From the NCBI GenBank assembly GCA_027422505.1, contig JAPQWV010000017.1:19655501-19719500 (forward strand): a DNA stretch of 64,000 nt, read 5' to 3'. A program made the position numbers and the translations under genes. Each line of letters opens with the position of its first letter. The stretch's first letter is position 1. The notes under the pieces were generated by a model. That model had not been told where the DNA came from. It did not search any database and worked only from the letters and a program-made list of their open reading frames with translations. Shown in pieces: positions 10,601 to 22,953 of this stretch. This DNA comes from Craterostigma plantagineum (lineage: Eukaryota > Streptophyta > Magnoliopsida > Lamiales > Linderniaceae).

Positions 10601-13600
10601 CCCATAAAAATAGGGACGAAACACCATATGAATTATGGAAGGGACACAAGCCTACCTACAAATACTTAAAAGTGTGGGGGTGTTTGGCAAAGGTCGAAAT
10701 ACCAAAGCCAAAACAGGTCAAGATAGGACCTAAAACTATTGATTGTATATTCATCGGTTATGCTGACAACAGTAGTGCTTACCGATTTCTTGTGTATAAA
10801 TCTGAAAATTTGGATTTTCATAATGGAATGACTATTGAGTCTAGAAATGCGGTGTTCTTTGAGAACGTATTTCCTCTTAAAAATAAGGAAGAAAGAATCT
10901 CACGAAAAAGGACAACCAACGAGGCCGAGCTACCTCATAAAGGTGAGGAAGAACCTAGGTGAAGTAAAAGGACTAAGGTGCCAAATCTTTTGGTCCTGAT
11001 TTTACAATTTATATGGCAGAGAATGAACCACGAACTATTCGTGAAGCTTTGGCAAGACCAGAAGCACCTTTTTGGAAAGAAGCTATCAATAGTGAAATAG
11101 AATCCATCATGTTCAATAATACATGGGAGTTAGTTGATCTCCCTCCGGGTTGCAAACCTTTAGGATGCAAGTGGATCCTTAAAAGGAAATATAAGACGGA
11201 TGGAACTATTGATAAATATAAAGCCCGATTGGTTGTAAAAGAGTTTAAACAAACAGAGGGACACGATTTCTTTGATACGTATTCTCCGGTGACTCGAATC
11301 ACGTCTATACGTGTATTAATTGCGATTGCATCCTTGCATGGCCTTGAAATTCATCAAATGGACGTGAAAACGGCCTTTCTAAATGGGGACCTCGAGGAAG
11401 AAATTTATATGGAACAACTTGAGGGGTTCGTTGCACCCGGAAAAGAGGCCAAGGTGTGTCGATTAGTTAAGTCTCTTTATGGACTAAAACAAGCACCTAA
11501 GCAATGGCATGAGAAGTTTGACAAAACCATGCTATCAAATGGTTTTAAAATCAATGAATGTGATAAGTGCTCTAAAGTAAAGGTACCGCTGATTCATTTA
11601 TAATCGTGTGTCTATACGTAGACGACATGTTGATCCTTGGGAAAAATAATGATTTAATAGCAAGTACCAAGAAGATGTTGAAAAAGAATTTCGACATAAA
11701 AGATATGGGAAAAGCCGATGTTATCCTAGGAATTAAAATCGATAGGAACTCAGAAAGAATAGTTTTATCACAATCCCATTATGTTGAAAGTATATTGAAG
11801 AGGTTCAATGCGTTTGACAGACCTTCGGCTAAGACGCCTGTTGATTTAACTCAACACTTGGCTAAAAATCGAGGTGAACTAGTCTCTCAGCTAGAATATT
11901 CTCGAATAATTGGGAGTTTAATGTACTTGATGAATTGTACACGCCCCGATATCGCCTATTCAGTGAGCAAACTAAGTAGGTTCACAAGCAACCCAAGCGT
12001 CGATCATTGGAGTGCGCTTACTCGTGTACTAGGGTACTTAAAGCACACTATGAGCTTGGGAATAACGTATACGAGATATCCCGCAGTGCTTGAGGGGTAT
12101 TGTGATGCAAATTGGATATCAGATACAAACGACTCAAAGTCGACTAGTGGCTATGTGTTCACTATAGGTGGAGGTGCCGTGTCTTGGAAATGGTCTAAGC
12201 AAACGTGTATAGCTAGATCCACGATGGAGTCTGAGTTTATAGCTCTAGATAAAGCCGGGGAAGAAGCTGAATGGCTTAGAAATTTCTTAGAAGATATTCC
12301 TTGTTGGAATAAACCGGTGCCCGCCGTAATGATACATTGTGATAATCAATCGGCGATCGGAAGGGCACAAAGTAGTTTGTACAACGGTAAGTCTCGACAT
12401 ATACGTCGGAGGCATAATACAATAAGACAATTAATCTCGAATGGGGTTATTTCTGTTGACTATATAAAGTCGAAGGAAAACGTAGCGGATCCGCTTACTA
12501 AAGGCATAAATCGAGATCAAATGTACAAACTGGTTAGTGGAATGGGTTTAAAATCCACAAAATAAGAACAGTCTTAGCGGTAACCCAACCTTGAGAATCG
12601 GAGATCCCGAGACCTTGGTTCAATGGGAAAACTAAGTTTTGACAGTTCAGTGAAACACTTGAAAGCTACACTCATTCCAAAGAACCGTCAAGTGTGGATT
12701 CTGCCTAAGTGTTGAGGTTAAGTCTAGGACTTTTAATGATTCCTATACCTGGGGTGGAGTAAGGCGGGATACTCTTTATAGGAGATCACATTTGTAAGTG
12801 AATAAGTACATTGGCCGCTTATAACGACTTACTAAACCGAGATATGGTCCAAGGCCGAAATGGACACAACGTGAGAACAAGAAATTGTTAGAACTGTCAT
12901 TGTGTGAGTATTGATGTCTTGGTGCACACAAATGGCCGGTAAGTTCAAAGCATCGCGCTACTAACCGTACAGTGTATCCGATAATATTTCACTAGAGAAG
13001 ATTTAAAGCCACAAGCTATCCTTATTGATGCAATGATAGTTCGTCGGGACTTTCAAAAATTGTAAACATGCATTTATTTCATTCATGTGGGGGATTGTTG
13101 GGAAAATGTGTGAATGAAATAACCTAAGAGGTGCAAAATTAATCCTACGAGGTACGATTGAATATGTTACTAATTAACCAAAAGGTATATGTGAATTCCT
13201 AAACATAATATTGCATTTCTTCATGAATAGACACATGCAAAACAACACCTCTCTTTGTTATGAACTCCTACACCTATAAATACCCCACATGAGTTATCAT
13301 TAAAGATCATTCAAAAAGCATTAAAAATTCTCTACATTTCATTCATATCACTTGTGTTCTTGTTAGTCCCAAAGCAAGAGTATTTGTTAGTCGAAGTTTG
13401 GCGTATTTGAGATACCGCTATATTCCAAACGTAAGTTGTTGTATCTCGGAGGCGTTTACCGTAAACCGTGGGTATTAGCGGGGTAATTTCGTCTTCATGA
13501 GAGCGTGTATCACGTGCCTCGACTTGTGATTTGTTTACACCATTACCGCTGAAATTTATATTTGATGCTTCGCTCGAAGACAAAGGCGCTAACCAACGGA

Positions 13601-14677
13601 GAACCAACATGATCATTTTACCTCAAAAACTTAAATTTTTTGATGGTAATCATATGTTACTATCATATTTTATGTTTACAAAAATTACATATCTTACCCC
13701 GCAACAAAGACGTTTAACATTATCGTCATCCCGACCGCAATTCCTCCGAGGTCTCCGACCTGAACATCAAATCGGGCGACAGTGAGCCAGAAATGTTTTT
13801 TACCGTACAGAAAGGTAATACTTAAAAAATGATAGGTAATTGAAAACCCTAACATCATACCGCTCTTTTATCGGTCGCAACGGCGCACACGACGAACATT
13901 AAGAGGAAGGTAATGATAATCTCGATGACCAACGATTGCCCACTCGACCCCGCGGGCAGAGTTCCGTAGAAAGTCTCTTTGGTCACGTCGAGCAATCCCC
14001 AGAGCACCGAGCTCGCAACTATCGAACCGAACAATTGAGATATTATGTACAAAGGGACCTGCAATGGGATTGTTGGGTGCATCAAACTCAAACCCACATC
14101 GATTAAACCACGTATATAATCTCGAGACATCGTATAGTCTTACAATTCAATTTCGAAGGCCGACGAATACTATTCAGGAAAAAAAATTAGCTCACCTCTT
14201 TCCAAGGAAAGCGCCTCAACAACGCAAACGTAACGGTGACGGCGGGATTGAAGTGGGCCCCAGAGACGTGGCCAACAGTGTAGATCATCACCATCACGAT
14301 TAGTCCCCACGTCACGCAAATCCCGGGAAAAGTTACACTCCCATTGTAGATTTTGTTGACCGCCACCGACCCGCAACCCGCGAATATTACGAAGAACATT
14401 CCGATGAATTCGGCCAAAACCTAACGATAGCCCACAAAATAAAAAAAATGATGGAAGACTCAAATAAGAAAATGGATGTATTATTATTTAATGAATGGAA
14501 AGAGTCGAGAGAGATCGATTTACAAACCTTCTGAGCAATGGTTACGACTTTAGGGTTGTTCCAGAAGTCTTTGCCTTGTGAATTGGGTTGGGTCGGCGAC
14601 GGGTTTGCCTGACCCGACTCCATCTTGGAGATTTGATCGTCTTCTACGGCGGACGAGATGGTATTGTTTGACGCCAT
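7687..14677 (-). CDS. NIP: NIP-subfamily aquaporin, complete, five exons (284 aa)
   Basis: Exons on the minus strand: 14528-14677, 14196-14420, 13861-14058, 13698-13759, 7687-7906. All introns are GT...AG and the joined frame is open (855 nt with stop). Channel protein of the NOD26-like intrinsic family, with six membrane spans expected. The first NPA box is in exon 2 ([13 protein letters not shown]) and the second in exon 5 ([14 protein letters not shown]). The predicted selectivity filter is the W-V-A-R type of class I NIPs: Trp in FPGICVTWG, Ala and Arg around the second NPA. NIPs pass glycerol, water and small neutral solutes such as metalloids. Overall wording is closest to NIP4 members as I remember them. 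The 62-nt fourth exon is normal for NIPs. Intron 4 is 5.8 kb because a Copia element sits in it, antisense to the gene. Confidence 0.93.
7954..8466 (+). repeat. 5' LTR of the NIP-intron Copia
   Basis: 513 bp, starts TGTTGGGAAAAG and ends ACTTACA. A TATAAATA lies at about 8133. It pairs with 13096-13609. The sequence just inside is not a clear initiator-Met tRNA primer site. Confidence 0.92.
8467..8599 (+). other. untranslated leader of the NIP-intron Copia
   Basis: 133 bp between the LTR and the first long frame. It contains an imperfect repeat of a unit with AACAAGTGAC-(G/T)-CGAG-TCAAT followed by GAAGCAAG, at about 8525 and again at about 8597 running into the gag start. The repeated AGCAAGC words are unusual for a leader. 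Confidence 0.5.
8600..12565 (+). pseudogene. gag-pol of the NIP-intron Copia, frameshifted
   Basis: Frame pieces: 8600-9133 (gag N-terminus), 9115-10962 (rest of gag, protease, integrase), 11013-11603 and 11606-12565 (reverse transcriptase and RNase H). The zinc knuckle [14 protein letters not shown] is near 9430. The protease motif WIDTGAT is near 9603. The integrase HHCC finger is at about 10005-10115, with catalytic acidic residues in IHTDICD and FIDDCT and the Glu in [10 protein letters not shown]. The reverse transcriptase active site YVDD is at about 11618, and the ADPLTKG tail of RNase H is near 12490. Breaks lie near 9105, 10960 and 11575. It probably belongs to a Tork-like Copia group, but lineage was not tested. 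Confidence 0.88.
12566..13095 (+). other. 3' untranslated part of the NIP-intron Copia
   Basis: 530 bp without an ORF between the RNase H end and the 3' LTR. It ends in the polypurine tract GGGGGAT at about 13089-13095. Confidence 0.7.
13096..13609 (+). repeat. 3' LTR of the NIP-intron Copia
   Basis: 514 bp, TGTTGGG...ACCAACA. TATAAATA at 13275-13282 would drive plus-strand transcription toward NIP exons 4 to 1 in antisense. Confidence 0.92.
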
Positions 14678-14727
14678 TGAACTAATAATGTATTATTTCT
14701 TTTTAGATTCTTTTTCTAATACTCTTC

Positions 14728-14740
14728 ACTATATATATAC
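14728..14740 (-). promoter_or_regulatory. candidate TATA box of the NIP gene
   Basis: TATATATA lies about 55 bp upstream of the NIP start codon in an AT-rich stretch. The leader would be very short, so this is only a candidate. Confidence 0.35.
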
Positions 14741-15552
14741 ATATATATGTATAGGGTTTTATCAGTAATGGATATATGATTATCGAGGGAAATTACGAAG
14801 TCTTATCTCTTTACCTTAAGGCTCGGTTCAGATTTAGGACTTTGATGAAGCTCTCCGGGTTTGTAGATAAGTCATTTATGTAATGTATATCTATATGTAT
14901 AATGTGCGTGTGACTTACCTTATTTTGCGATTTGAACTTTGTCAAATCTTTCTTCATCCAATAACCAATTGATGAATCATTCCCAAGTGTTCAATCGTCT
15001 TGTTTGGTCAAAGTCAAACTTTGAAAAAATACGTCGAAATGGCACCATAAATTAGTATTGTATATATTTATTTTTTGGGTAGAATCGTCAATTATGTGAA
15101 GTGCGTATCCTCCATAATTCTGTGTCTAATTTTGGCTGCTGAAAGGTAATTAGGATAGGAGTATCTATGCACTAATTGCGTATCACGAGTCGTCGATATA
15201 AAAATGTGGGCAAATACCAAAATATCATTACTTCTTATATATATTCTAGTTATTACAATTTACACATTATTACTTTACTTAACACTTCAGAGAATCGGTC
15301 AGTACTCAGTAGTATGGAAAAGAGTACAAGAAAATTTAATTTTGGTGAAAATGATAGTTGCATAGTTTATGTTATTTTGGTTGATATATCTTCAAATTAA
15401 ACTGATGCAACTTGCTCGGAAAGCTATATTTACTTCGACGTATATGGACGATGTCAGCCTAGTCAGAGTTTCTAAAGAGTAACATATTGATCGTATGATT
15501 AAACGAACGTATCTGGTTTATTTAATGCTCATTATTGTGTAGGGGTTTATTG
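14741..15552. other. intergenic, upstream of NIP, no gene seen
   Basis: AT-rich promoter-side flank. Short ORFs (for example at 15176-15400) have no recognisable domain. It ends at the target duplication of the solo LTR. Confidence 0.6.
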
Positions 15553-15557
15553 GTAAG

Positions 15558-17338
15558 TGAAGTGTAAAATATGCCTAAGAGGGGGGTTAAATTAGGCTAA
15601 AAAAATTGGCTTGTTCTTCTTTGAAAAATAATTTTTTTTAAGAAGATATTTGCAGAGTATGTAATTTTCCAGAAATCTGTACGAGTACCGAAGTTATCTC
15701 CCTAACCCTGTTTCAAAATATCACGTTAGTTTCAGAAATGATTTCTACGATATCACCTCGATATTAGCGCGCGTTCTGGGTTTGTCTCACAGAAAAGTAA
15801 ATAGCAGAAAGTAAAGTGAGACGTGATTTTTATACAGGTTATATCCCAACTGGGGTTTAATCCTGTCCTTGGGGTGTGATCTCCCCAAGAGTTCCAATCA
15901 ATCACTAGGTGTTACCGGTTACACTATGATTGACCCGTACACAACCGAAGCACTATGGACACTAGACCTCGTTCTAGGCTGTCGCACGCCAAGTTTCGAT
16001 CCACGTCGATTACCCAGGAAACCTATTCCCCGACTGGATGCAACTTGCTACCGAAGGGCCACCGAATCCACAAAATTCGTCCCTCCACATGCGTAAGACT
16101 CCACTCGTGCTCCTTTGTGCGCTCACACGTCCGAAGACTAAGGTTTTTAGGATTTGGAGTATCTAAGGATATCTCAAGTACAGATTCACAAATGAAAGCT
16201 CAACACAAGCTACGAATGAATCGCAAATTTCAGCTCAAAAACTCTAAGGGATTCGATAGTTTGTGTGTTCGTTGTGTACCCTTCAAAGTGAAGTGTTTGT
16301 CTTCTATATAGACCCACGAATAGCTTCTACACTTCACAAGGAAAGTTAAGCACAGAATATGCAAGATAAAGCTCAATAATCACATGCATTAACTCAAACA
16401 ATCATGCCAAGAATAAACCAATTAAGCTCAACGGTCATGCATGATCACTTACCATAAATAACACAGATTAACATTCATTCCACAGTAATCTCATCCATTT
16501 GTCAGCATGTTCCATATATATTCCACTCAACATATTTTTTACGGTAAGCTCAATCAACTGATTTCTTTTCCAAAATATGATACCCAATTCGCATAGAGAA
16601 AGATTTGATCTACTGAGTATAATGCAAAGCATACTTTCCATGTAGGGTGATCTCATCCGATTCCAGCACATTCCATAAATAGACTCAATCAACATCTTAC
16701 CACATATAAGCCCAATCAATTAATCACTTTCCATAATATGAATCCTAAGCGCACAAGGAAAGCAGGATCATAATTCACTGATTTAAGAGTCACTTAATAT
16801 CGCACTCAACGGATATCTCATTGATATTCTTTCCTAAAATAGATCAATAATATGTAAGCATTTAATCAGAATATCCTTTCCATATATACAACATAGTCAT
16901 TCATATCCGGGTGATCACATCGATATTCTTTCCTAAAATAACTCAATCACGTTTTCAGCTCAATCAGAATATCTTTTCCATAGATATAGCATACAGTCCT
17001 TCATAGGTGATCACTTCTTTCCTAAAATAACTTATTCTTGCAGACAGTTCACATATCACTCAGCATAATATATTTTTCATATATAGCACAACAATGAGAT
17101 TCCATTCATACGAAAACGTTCATAACTATGTGATCACATAAATATTCCAGTTAAGCACAAGATCACACAAATTCGATTCTCTTAACAGTTTAATCACATT
17201 TAAGCGCTTAATCGAACATTTTACATACTTAAACATCACATAACATGCATATCGAGTTTTCTAATTTGTACCCCCAATTTACATAATTACTTGGAATAAT
17301 CAAAACTCTCGTAACCGTTTGGACCAAAAAGGTTTACA
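15558..17338 (-). mobile_element. Sirevirus-type solo LTR (1.78 kb)
   Basis: Read on the plus strand it starts TGAAGTG...CCTAAGAGGGGGG and ends GGACCAAAAAGGTTTACA. This is the same arrangement as the LTRs at 25600 and 35004 (CCTAAGAGGGG near one end, GGACCAAAAAGGT near the other, and GTTATATCCC-AACTGGGGTTTA-TCCT-TCCTTGGG inside). It is flanked by the perfect duplication GTAAG (15553-15557 and 17339-17343). It is much diverged from the full element, so it is older or from a related family. No internal region is present. Confidence 0.88.
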
Positions 17339-17343
17339 GTAAG

Positions 17344-18270
17344 CATCGACAAAATACTGCAAAATCGATGTGACGAACATAGCATAGAATCTTGATTTTC
17401 ATATTTGGAATGTTTCTTGAATAAATTGAATCATTGTTAGTTTTAATGAATTTAGTCCAATTGCGGAGTTATGGTGGGATAACTAGTGAACAAGGCTTTT
17501 TCAATCTTTCATCTAACTAAAGTAAATAAATACTAAAAGAAGATCAAAAGAACCATGAAGGTGAGCCTATCTGGTTATCTAAATTTTCAGCCACAAAAGT
17601 CTGTCACAAAGTAGATAATTTTGGTTTAGCTTTTTGAGAATTTTTTGAAAACATTTCGTATGATTCAATGGTCTCTTCATAGACTTAACTTTTACATATA
17701 TACATTTTTTAATTTCGGAACTATGTATGAGTTAGGGTTATTTGATTTTCGAAGCTAATACATAAGTAAAGTACTCTAGTTTTTTTTTTTTGGACTCGAT
17801 ATCTCCACACAAAATTAATGTCTCAACTTCATGGTTAACTAGGATAAAATGGGGGTACACGTGGAATAAAACACTAAAAACATTAAGAAATCATATAGTT
17901 ATAAAATACCTAACTACTCTCTCTTCCATTTGGTCTAAATAACAATTATACAATTTTTATTACAATTCCAAATCCGACAAAAGGAATATATATATATATA
18001 TATATAATATATATATATATATTATATATATATATATATATATAATAATCTCAATTACTACGTGTGTAGCCAAACAAGAACCAGAAATATTGTCTTATTT
18101 TCATCCACCACCCAAAGAAAAATAATCCAAAATCGAAAATACATAGGACGAAGATAACCAAAACCACACACAACACAAATCACACACTATCTAATCTATC
18201 TATCCATCTCTTTTCTCTTGCATGCTTCAGAGCCAATCACAGCTCAGAAGAAAAACAAAAGATCAACAAA
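17344..18270. other. upstream flank and leader of the SHMT gene
   Basis: AT-rich DNA with a TA microsatellite at 17986-18048, then a C/A- and CT-rich stretch (about 18160-18230) that looks like the 5' leader of the SHMT transcript. I do not see a convincing TATA box apart from the TA repeat itself. Confidence 0.55.
17986..18048. repeat. (TA)n microsatellite
   Basis: About 60 bp of nearly pure TA, broken twice by AAT, roughly 225 bp upstream of the SHMT start codon. Confidence 0.9.
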
Positions 18271-21200
18271 ATGGCGCTGGCCATGGCTATGAGGAGACTC
18301 TCCTCCTCCCTCGATAAACCCATAAAGCGTCTCAACAATGGAGGATCTATTTATTACATGGTGCCCCTTCGTATTCAATTCTTCGATCATGGGGCTTTTC
18401 TGTTTCAATGAATCGATTAATAAACTGAGTGAAAAATAAACATCTTTTTTTTTTGTTTCTGATGTGCAGACATCTTTGCCCAGTGCAGCAATAGAAGACA
18501 AGGAGAAAGTCACGGTATAATTTATTACATTACAATGCTCTAAGCTCTATATTAGCACGTCGGCTTGAGAAAGATTGAATATGGGATTTTTTTTTCAGTG
18601 GCCAAAGCAATTGAATGCTCCCCTTGAGGTGGTTGATCCTGAAATTGCCGACATTATTGAGCATGAGAAAGCTAGACAATGGAAGGTGCAGCTGTTTTCC
18701 TAGGGGTTCTTACTAACATTCTTTTTATTCATTAAATTTGGGTAATAATTTTTTTATGTGATTTAATAATAGGGTCTTGAGCTCATTCCTTCGGAGAACT
18801 TCACATCTGTCTCAGTGATGCAAGCGGTTGGCTCTGTTATGACCAACAAGTACAGCGAAGGCTATCCTGGTGCTAGATACTATGGAGGAAATGAGTATGT
18901 AATAAATATTTTTTTTCTTAATCGGAAATGTAGAATGAGCACTTCACTTAAGATTAAGTTTGCAGTAAGTGTATCATATTTTAAACTTACCATATTAGTC
19001 TGTTAGGATCGTGGACCGGGTGTTAGAGGGGGGTGAATAACACCGGTCACCATTTTTCGCTCATTAGTGGGTTTCACGTCCGGTTAGAGAGTGAAAATGG
19101 TTTCCAATCTTCAATCAAGGCCAAGTGCGGAATATATTAGACTTGATTGTGAACTATGTGAGACGGTTTGTGTATGTAGGTAACTTTACCCGGTTTTGGT
19201 GAATGGAGGTGATTGAGGCATTTTGTCGAACACTTTGAGTGTGGGTGTTTGGGGGTATGTGTGGTTTCGGTTTGTAGAAGTGGAGACACGATATTTGTTA
19301 TGGAAGTTCGGAGTTAACTCTCCTACATCTCCCCTTCTTCCTCGCAAGGAAGGTTCACTAGATCTGTTATACACTCACAGTACAACCTACCCGCTGACCT
19401 TAGCTTAATCTAGTGAATCACCTAGACAGCTTTTTACAGTCCATCTCTTCCAAGAGCTTTTTAAAGTCCATTGGGAACTTACGGCACCCCGCAAGGTCAA
19501 CCGTAACGTTGTAGGTCTCAACCTCACAACCACTTTGATATTTTACGTCTCTTAGCTAAGACGGCACCATTCTTTCTTGTCTCGGTACGAAGACTACATA
19601 CACTTGTTTATAGTCTATGTGCTAAGACTCTCACTCAACTAATCTACTTAAGCGCAACTCTCTAATATGTGAGTGAGGTGTGTGGGTTTGAACGTTGTAG
19701 CTCTCTCACTTTTGTAACCCACACACTTGGAAGAACTCTCTTGATTTTCTTCTTTGCTCTTTGCTCTTGTTCTTCTCTCTTGGATCTCTCTTTGAATGTG
19801 TATGTGGTTTGCTCTAGGATCCTTAGCTTGTTTCTGCCCGTCACTGTTGTTTTTATAGGTCTTCCCGCCTTGATATAGCCGTTAGACTCAATAATAAAGC
19901 CGTTGGGAGCCTTTGGGAGCCTTTGTTGACTTTGGTCAATGCTGTCAGCTTTATTTGTCTGTACCTCTATTGCTGCAGTAAAGAGTTGTACATCAGTCAA
20001 CAGTTGACCAGTCAATCCAGTCATTGACCGGACCAGTCACTGACCGAACCAGTCAAGACCGAAACCGACCAGTCAGTTTGAAACCGAACCAGTCCAGATC
20101 GAAACCGACCAGTCAGTCTGAAACCGAACCAGTCCAGACCGAAACCGACCAGTCACTCTGAAACCAGACCAGTTCAGATCGAAATCGACCAGTCAGTCTG
20201 AAACCGGATCAGTCCAGACCGATACCGGACCAGTCCAGTCCAGTCTGACCAATCGAAACCGGGTTGACCGACAGTTGACCGTGTTGACCAGTATTGACCG
20301 GCAGTTGACCGATCCAGTTTTTCGCCCTGAGCTCATATTTGATATCTGTTTTTCGAACCGAGCTCATCTGCACACTCAATAAATATGTTAGTAATACAAT
20401 TACTAAGTTTTGTGTTCATCAAACCGGATTGCTTAGATATTTAAATCCAACAAAGTCTCTCACGATTAGGCTGATTTCATTCTTATCTAGTCATACAGGT
20501 AAAGAATTTTATTTCATGTTTGGTAGTGAAGATTTGTATCGATGACCTCTACATCTGGACTCTGCGACCATGTTAAATTATCACTTCGCCCGAAAGTTTA
20601 AGCTTGTCGATAGTCTACCCTATTTAAATTTATATAATTTGTTTCCAACAGATCACATTTCATTTTTTTTGTTCGATTTAGGTACATCGACATGGCCGAG
20701 ACGCTATGCCAAAAGCGCGCGCTCGAAGCGTTCCGTTTGAACCCTGCAAAATGGGGAGGTATTACAAAAGAAAACGATCTCTGAACTTCGAATTTTTTTT
20801 TTTCAGACAGGGCTTCGTTCTTTCAAAGCGTAAGCGTCGTAATCGTTCTTCTTCTTCGTATAAATAAACGCAGTGAATGTGCAGCCACTATCAGGATCTC
20901 CCGCGAATTTCCACGTGTACACCGCTCTGCTTAAACCCCACGATCGAATCATGGCCCTCGATCTTCCTCACGGAGGCCATCTCTCCCACGGCTACCAGGT
21001 TTTCTAATAATCGCAAATTGCGTTTTATGTGTCTTGATCGTAATAAATCTCTTTGTAGAACGCTTATTTATTTTCGTTCCCTTTTCCTCGTACAGACCGA
21101 CACGAAGAAAATCTCCGCAGTCTCCATATTCTTCGAGACTATGCCCTACAGATTAGACGAAAGCACTGGCTACATCGACTACGATCAGGTCGCTAGCTTT

Positions 21201-22953
21201 TTTCTCTTACGAAGTCGAAAGAACGAGAAAATGTCATAGTAATTCAATTCCTTTTTTTTTCGATAATATGCATAGATGGAAAAGAGCGCTATCCTCTTCA
21301 GGCCGAAGCTGATAGTCGCCGGCGCAAGCGCTTACGCTCGCCTCTACGACTACGCGCATGTTAGGAAGGTAAATATTTTGCGTATGCGTTTATTACGAAA
21401 TTTTTTCTAATATTTTTTTTATTATTGTTGTAGATTTGCGACAAGCAAAAGGCGATTTTGCTCGCTGACATGGCACACATAAGCGGGCTCGTGGCGGCCG
21501 GAGTAGTTCCGTCGCCGTTCGACTACGCCGACGTTGTCACAACTACGACCCACAAGTCGCTCCGCGGGCCCCGTGGGGCGATGGTTTTCTACAGAAAGGG
21601 CGTCAAGGAGATAAACAAGCAGGGAAAAGAGGTTTGCGCCAATTACCGTCTCTTTGTTTTGAGCCTCAGGGCTTGGGATAAACCGTCTTTCACCCACATA
21701 ACATTTTTATATTCTCAATTTTGCCCTTCTATTTCTAGTTAAGTATTATTTTACCATTAATATATTATATAAGACACACATTTGAGTGTTCAAGAAAATA
21801 CTAGTTTTCTTTAAGGCTGCGTTTGGTACGCAAAATTCGTGCTAGCTGGATAAACGGTTTTAAGTCTTTACTTGTCTGTTGAAGGTGTTGTACGACTATG
21901 AAGATAAGATCAATCAGGCCGTTTTCCCAGGACTTCAAGGCGGGCCCCACAACCACACGATTACGGGCTTGGCAGTTGCGTTGAAGCAGGTTCGAAAAAC
22001 AACCTTAATCAAGCATATAGAATCGTCGATCGATTATGTCAAAAATTTCTCTTGATCTTAGGCGATGACGCCTGAATACAAAGCCTACCAAGAACAAGTC
22101 TTGAGCAACTGTGCTCGGTTTGCCAAGGTAATAACGACGTACTCCAAAATTAGATTGCGCTGATGTTGCTATGTAATAGAAGGATTAGAAAAAAAGCTGA
22201 AGAAATCTCTCGTTTATGTCGTCGCAGACCCTCACCGACGAAGGATACGAGCTTGTCTCCGGCGGAACTGAGAACCATTTGGTCCTTGTCAACCTCAAAA
22301 ACAAGGTAGAGATTCAATTTTTTTTTTATACGACTAAATATCCGAAAATTTATTAATTTATTTCGACCATTTTTTTATCGCAGGGCATAGACGGTTCGAG
22401 GGTGGAGAAAGTATTGGAAGCCGTACACATTGCGGCGAACAAGAACACTGTTCCTGGAGATGTCTCCGCCATGGTCCCGGGCGGCATTCGAATGGGTAAA
22501 TATATATATATATATATATATCTATATATATATATATATATATATACTAATTATTTCGAATGTCGCGAAATGCAAAGAACGATGCTTGATTTCGAAAAAG
22601 TTCGGCGATCTATTATAGGAACGCCTGCTCTTACTTCGAGGGGATTCATCGAGGAAGATTTCGCCAAGGTCGCAGAATTCTTCGACGCTGCGGTGAAACT
22701 CGCCGTAAAAATTAAGGCCGAGAGCAAAGGTGCATAAATGCTCGACTTGTTCCTACTTCGGCCAGCATTACTTTTTTTAAAAAAAAAAACTAATTCATTT
22801 TGCGCCTTTTCAGGGACGAAACTGAAGGATTTCGTGACGGCAATGGATTCTTTCACGCCCGAGATTAAGAAACTTCGCCATGCGGTGGAAGATTACGCCA
22901 AGCAATTCCCGATTATCGGATTCGAGAAGGAAACCATGAAGTACAAAGATTGA
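18271..22953 (+). CDS. SHM1: mitochondrial serine hydroxymethyltransferase, complete, 15 exons (513 aa)
   Basis: Exons: 18271-18360, 18470-18514, 18599-18685, 18773-18894, 20682-20758, 20874-20998, 21096-21188, 21276-21368, 21434-21631, 21885-21989, 22062-22127, 22228-22305, 22384-22495, 22619-22729, 22814-22953. The joined frame is 1542 nt and open. The PLP enzyme interconverts serine and glycine with tetrahydrofolate; in leaf mitochondria it completes the photorespiratory glycine-to-serine step with glycine decarboxylase. Residues 1-30 are Arg/Ser-rich with no acidic residue before Asp15, fitting a mitochondrial presequence. The PLP lysine is in [15 protein letters not shown], about residue 285. 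Other family blocks are [31 protein letters not shown] and [10 protein letters not shown]. Length matches plant mitochondrial forms. The exon 1 donor (ATG|GTGCCC) is weak but frame-consistent. Intron 4 is enlarged by a solo LTR. The SHM1/SHM2 distinction is not resolved. Confidence 0.95.
19001..20452 (-). mobile_element. probable Sirevirus-like solo LTR in SHMT intron 4
   Basis: 1452 bp starting TGTTAGGATC and ending AAATCCAACA, flanked by TAGTC (18996-19000) and AAGTC (20453-20457), a 4-of-5 duplication. One end carries GTTAGAGGGGGGTGAATAAC and the other GTTCATCAAA, echoing the ends of the Sirevirus LTRs elsewhere here. That gives a reverse orientation relative to SHMT. No gag or pol is present. 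A minisatellite lies near its right end. SHMT splice sites are untouched. Confidence 0.65.
20030..20320. repeat. ACCAGTC-type minisatellite in the intronic solo LTR
   Basis: Repeats built on GAAACCGACCAGTCAGTCTG and AAACCGAACCAGTCCAGA(T/C)C give a 40-bp period with about four to five copies, then degenerate TTGACCG words. This array makes up about a fifth of the solo LTR. Confidence 0.8.
22498..22547. repeat. (TA)n microsatellite in SHMT intron 13
   Basis: About 50 bp of TA immediately after the exon 13 splice donor, so length changes here start only a few bases from the donor. Confidence 0.9.

Larger units (their letters stand above)
7954..13609 (+). mobile_element. Ty1/copia element in NIP intron 4, nearly full length
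   Basis: A 5656-bp element has LTRs at both ends, TG...CA termini and a perfect TGATC target duplication (7949-7953 and 13610-13614). The order gag, protease, integrase, reverse transcriptase, RNase H is that of Copia. A purine tract (GTGGGGGAT) directly precedes the 3' LTR. The two LTRs differ at about 13 substitutions and one 1-bp indel in 513 bp by my reading, so the insertion is fairly recent. The coding region is frameshifted. It lies opposite in direction to NIP, and its removal at splicing would leave the NIP message intact. Confidence 0.93.

Noticed and set aside
16468..16719. 83-codon minus ORF
   Set aside because: Inside the Sirevirus-type solo LTR, no domain, no conserved start.
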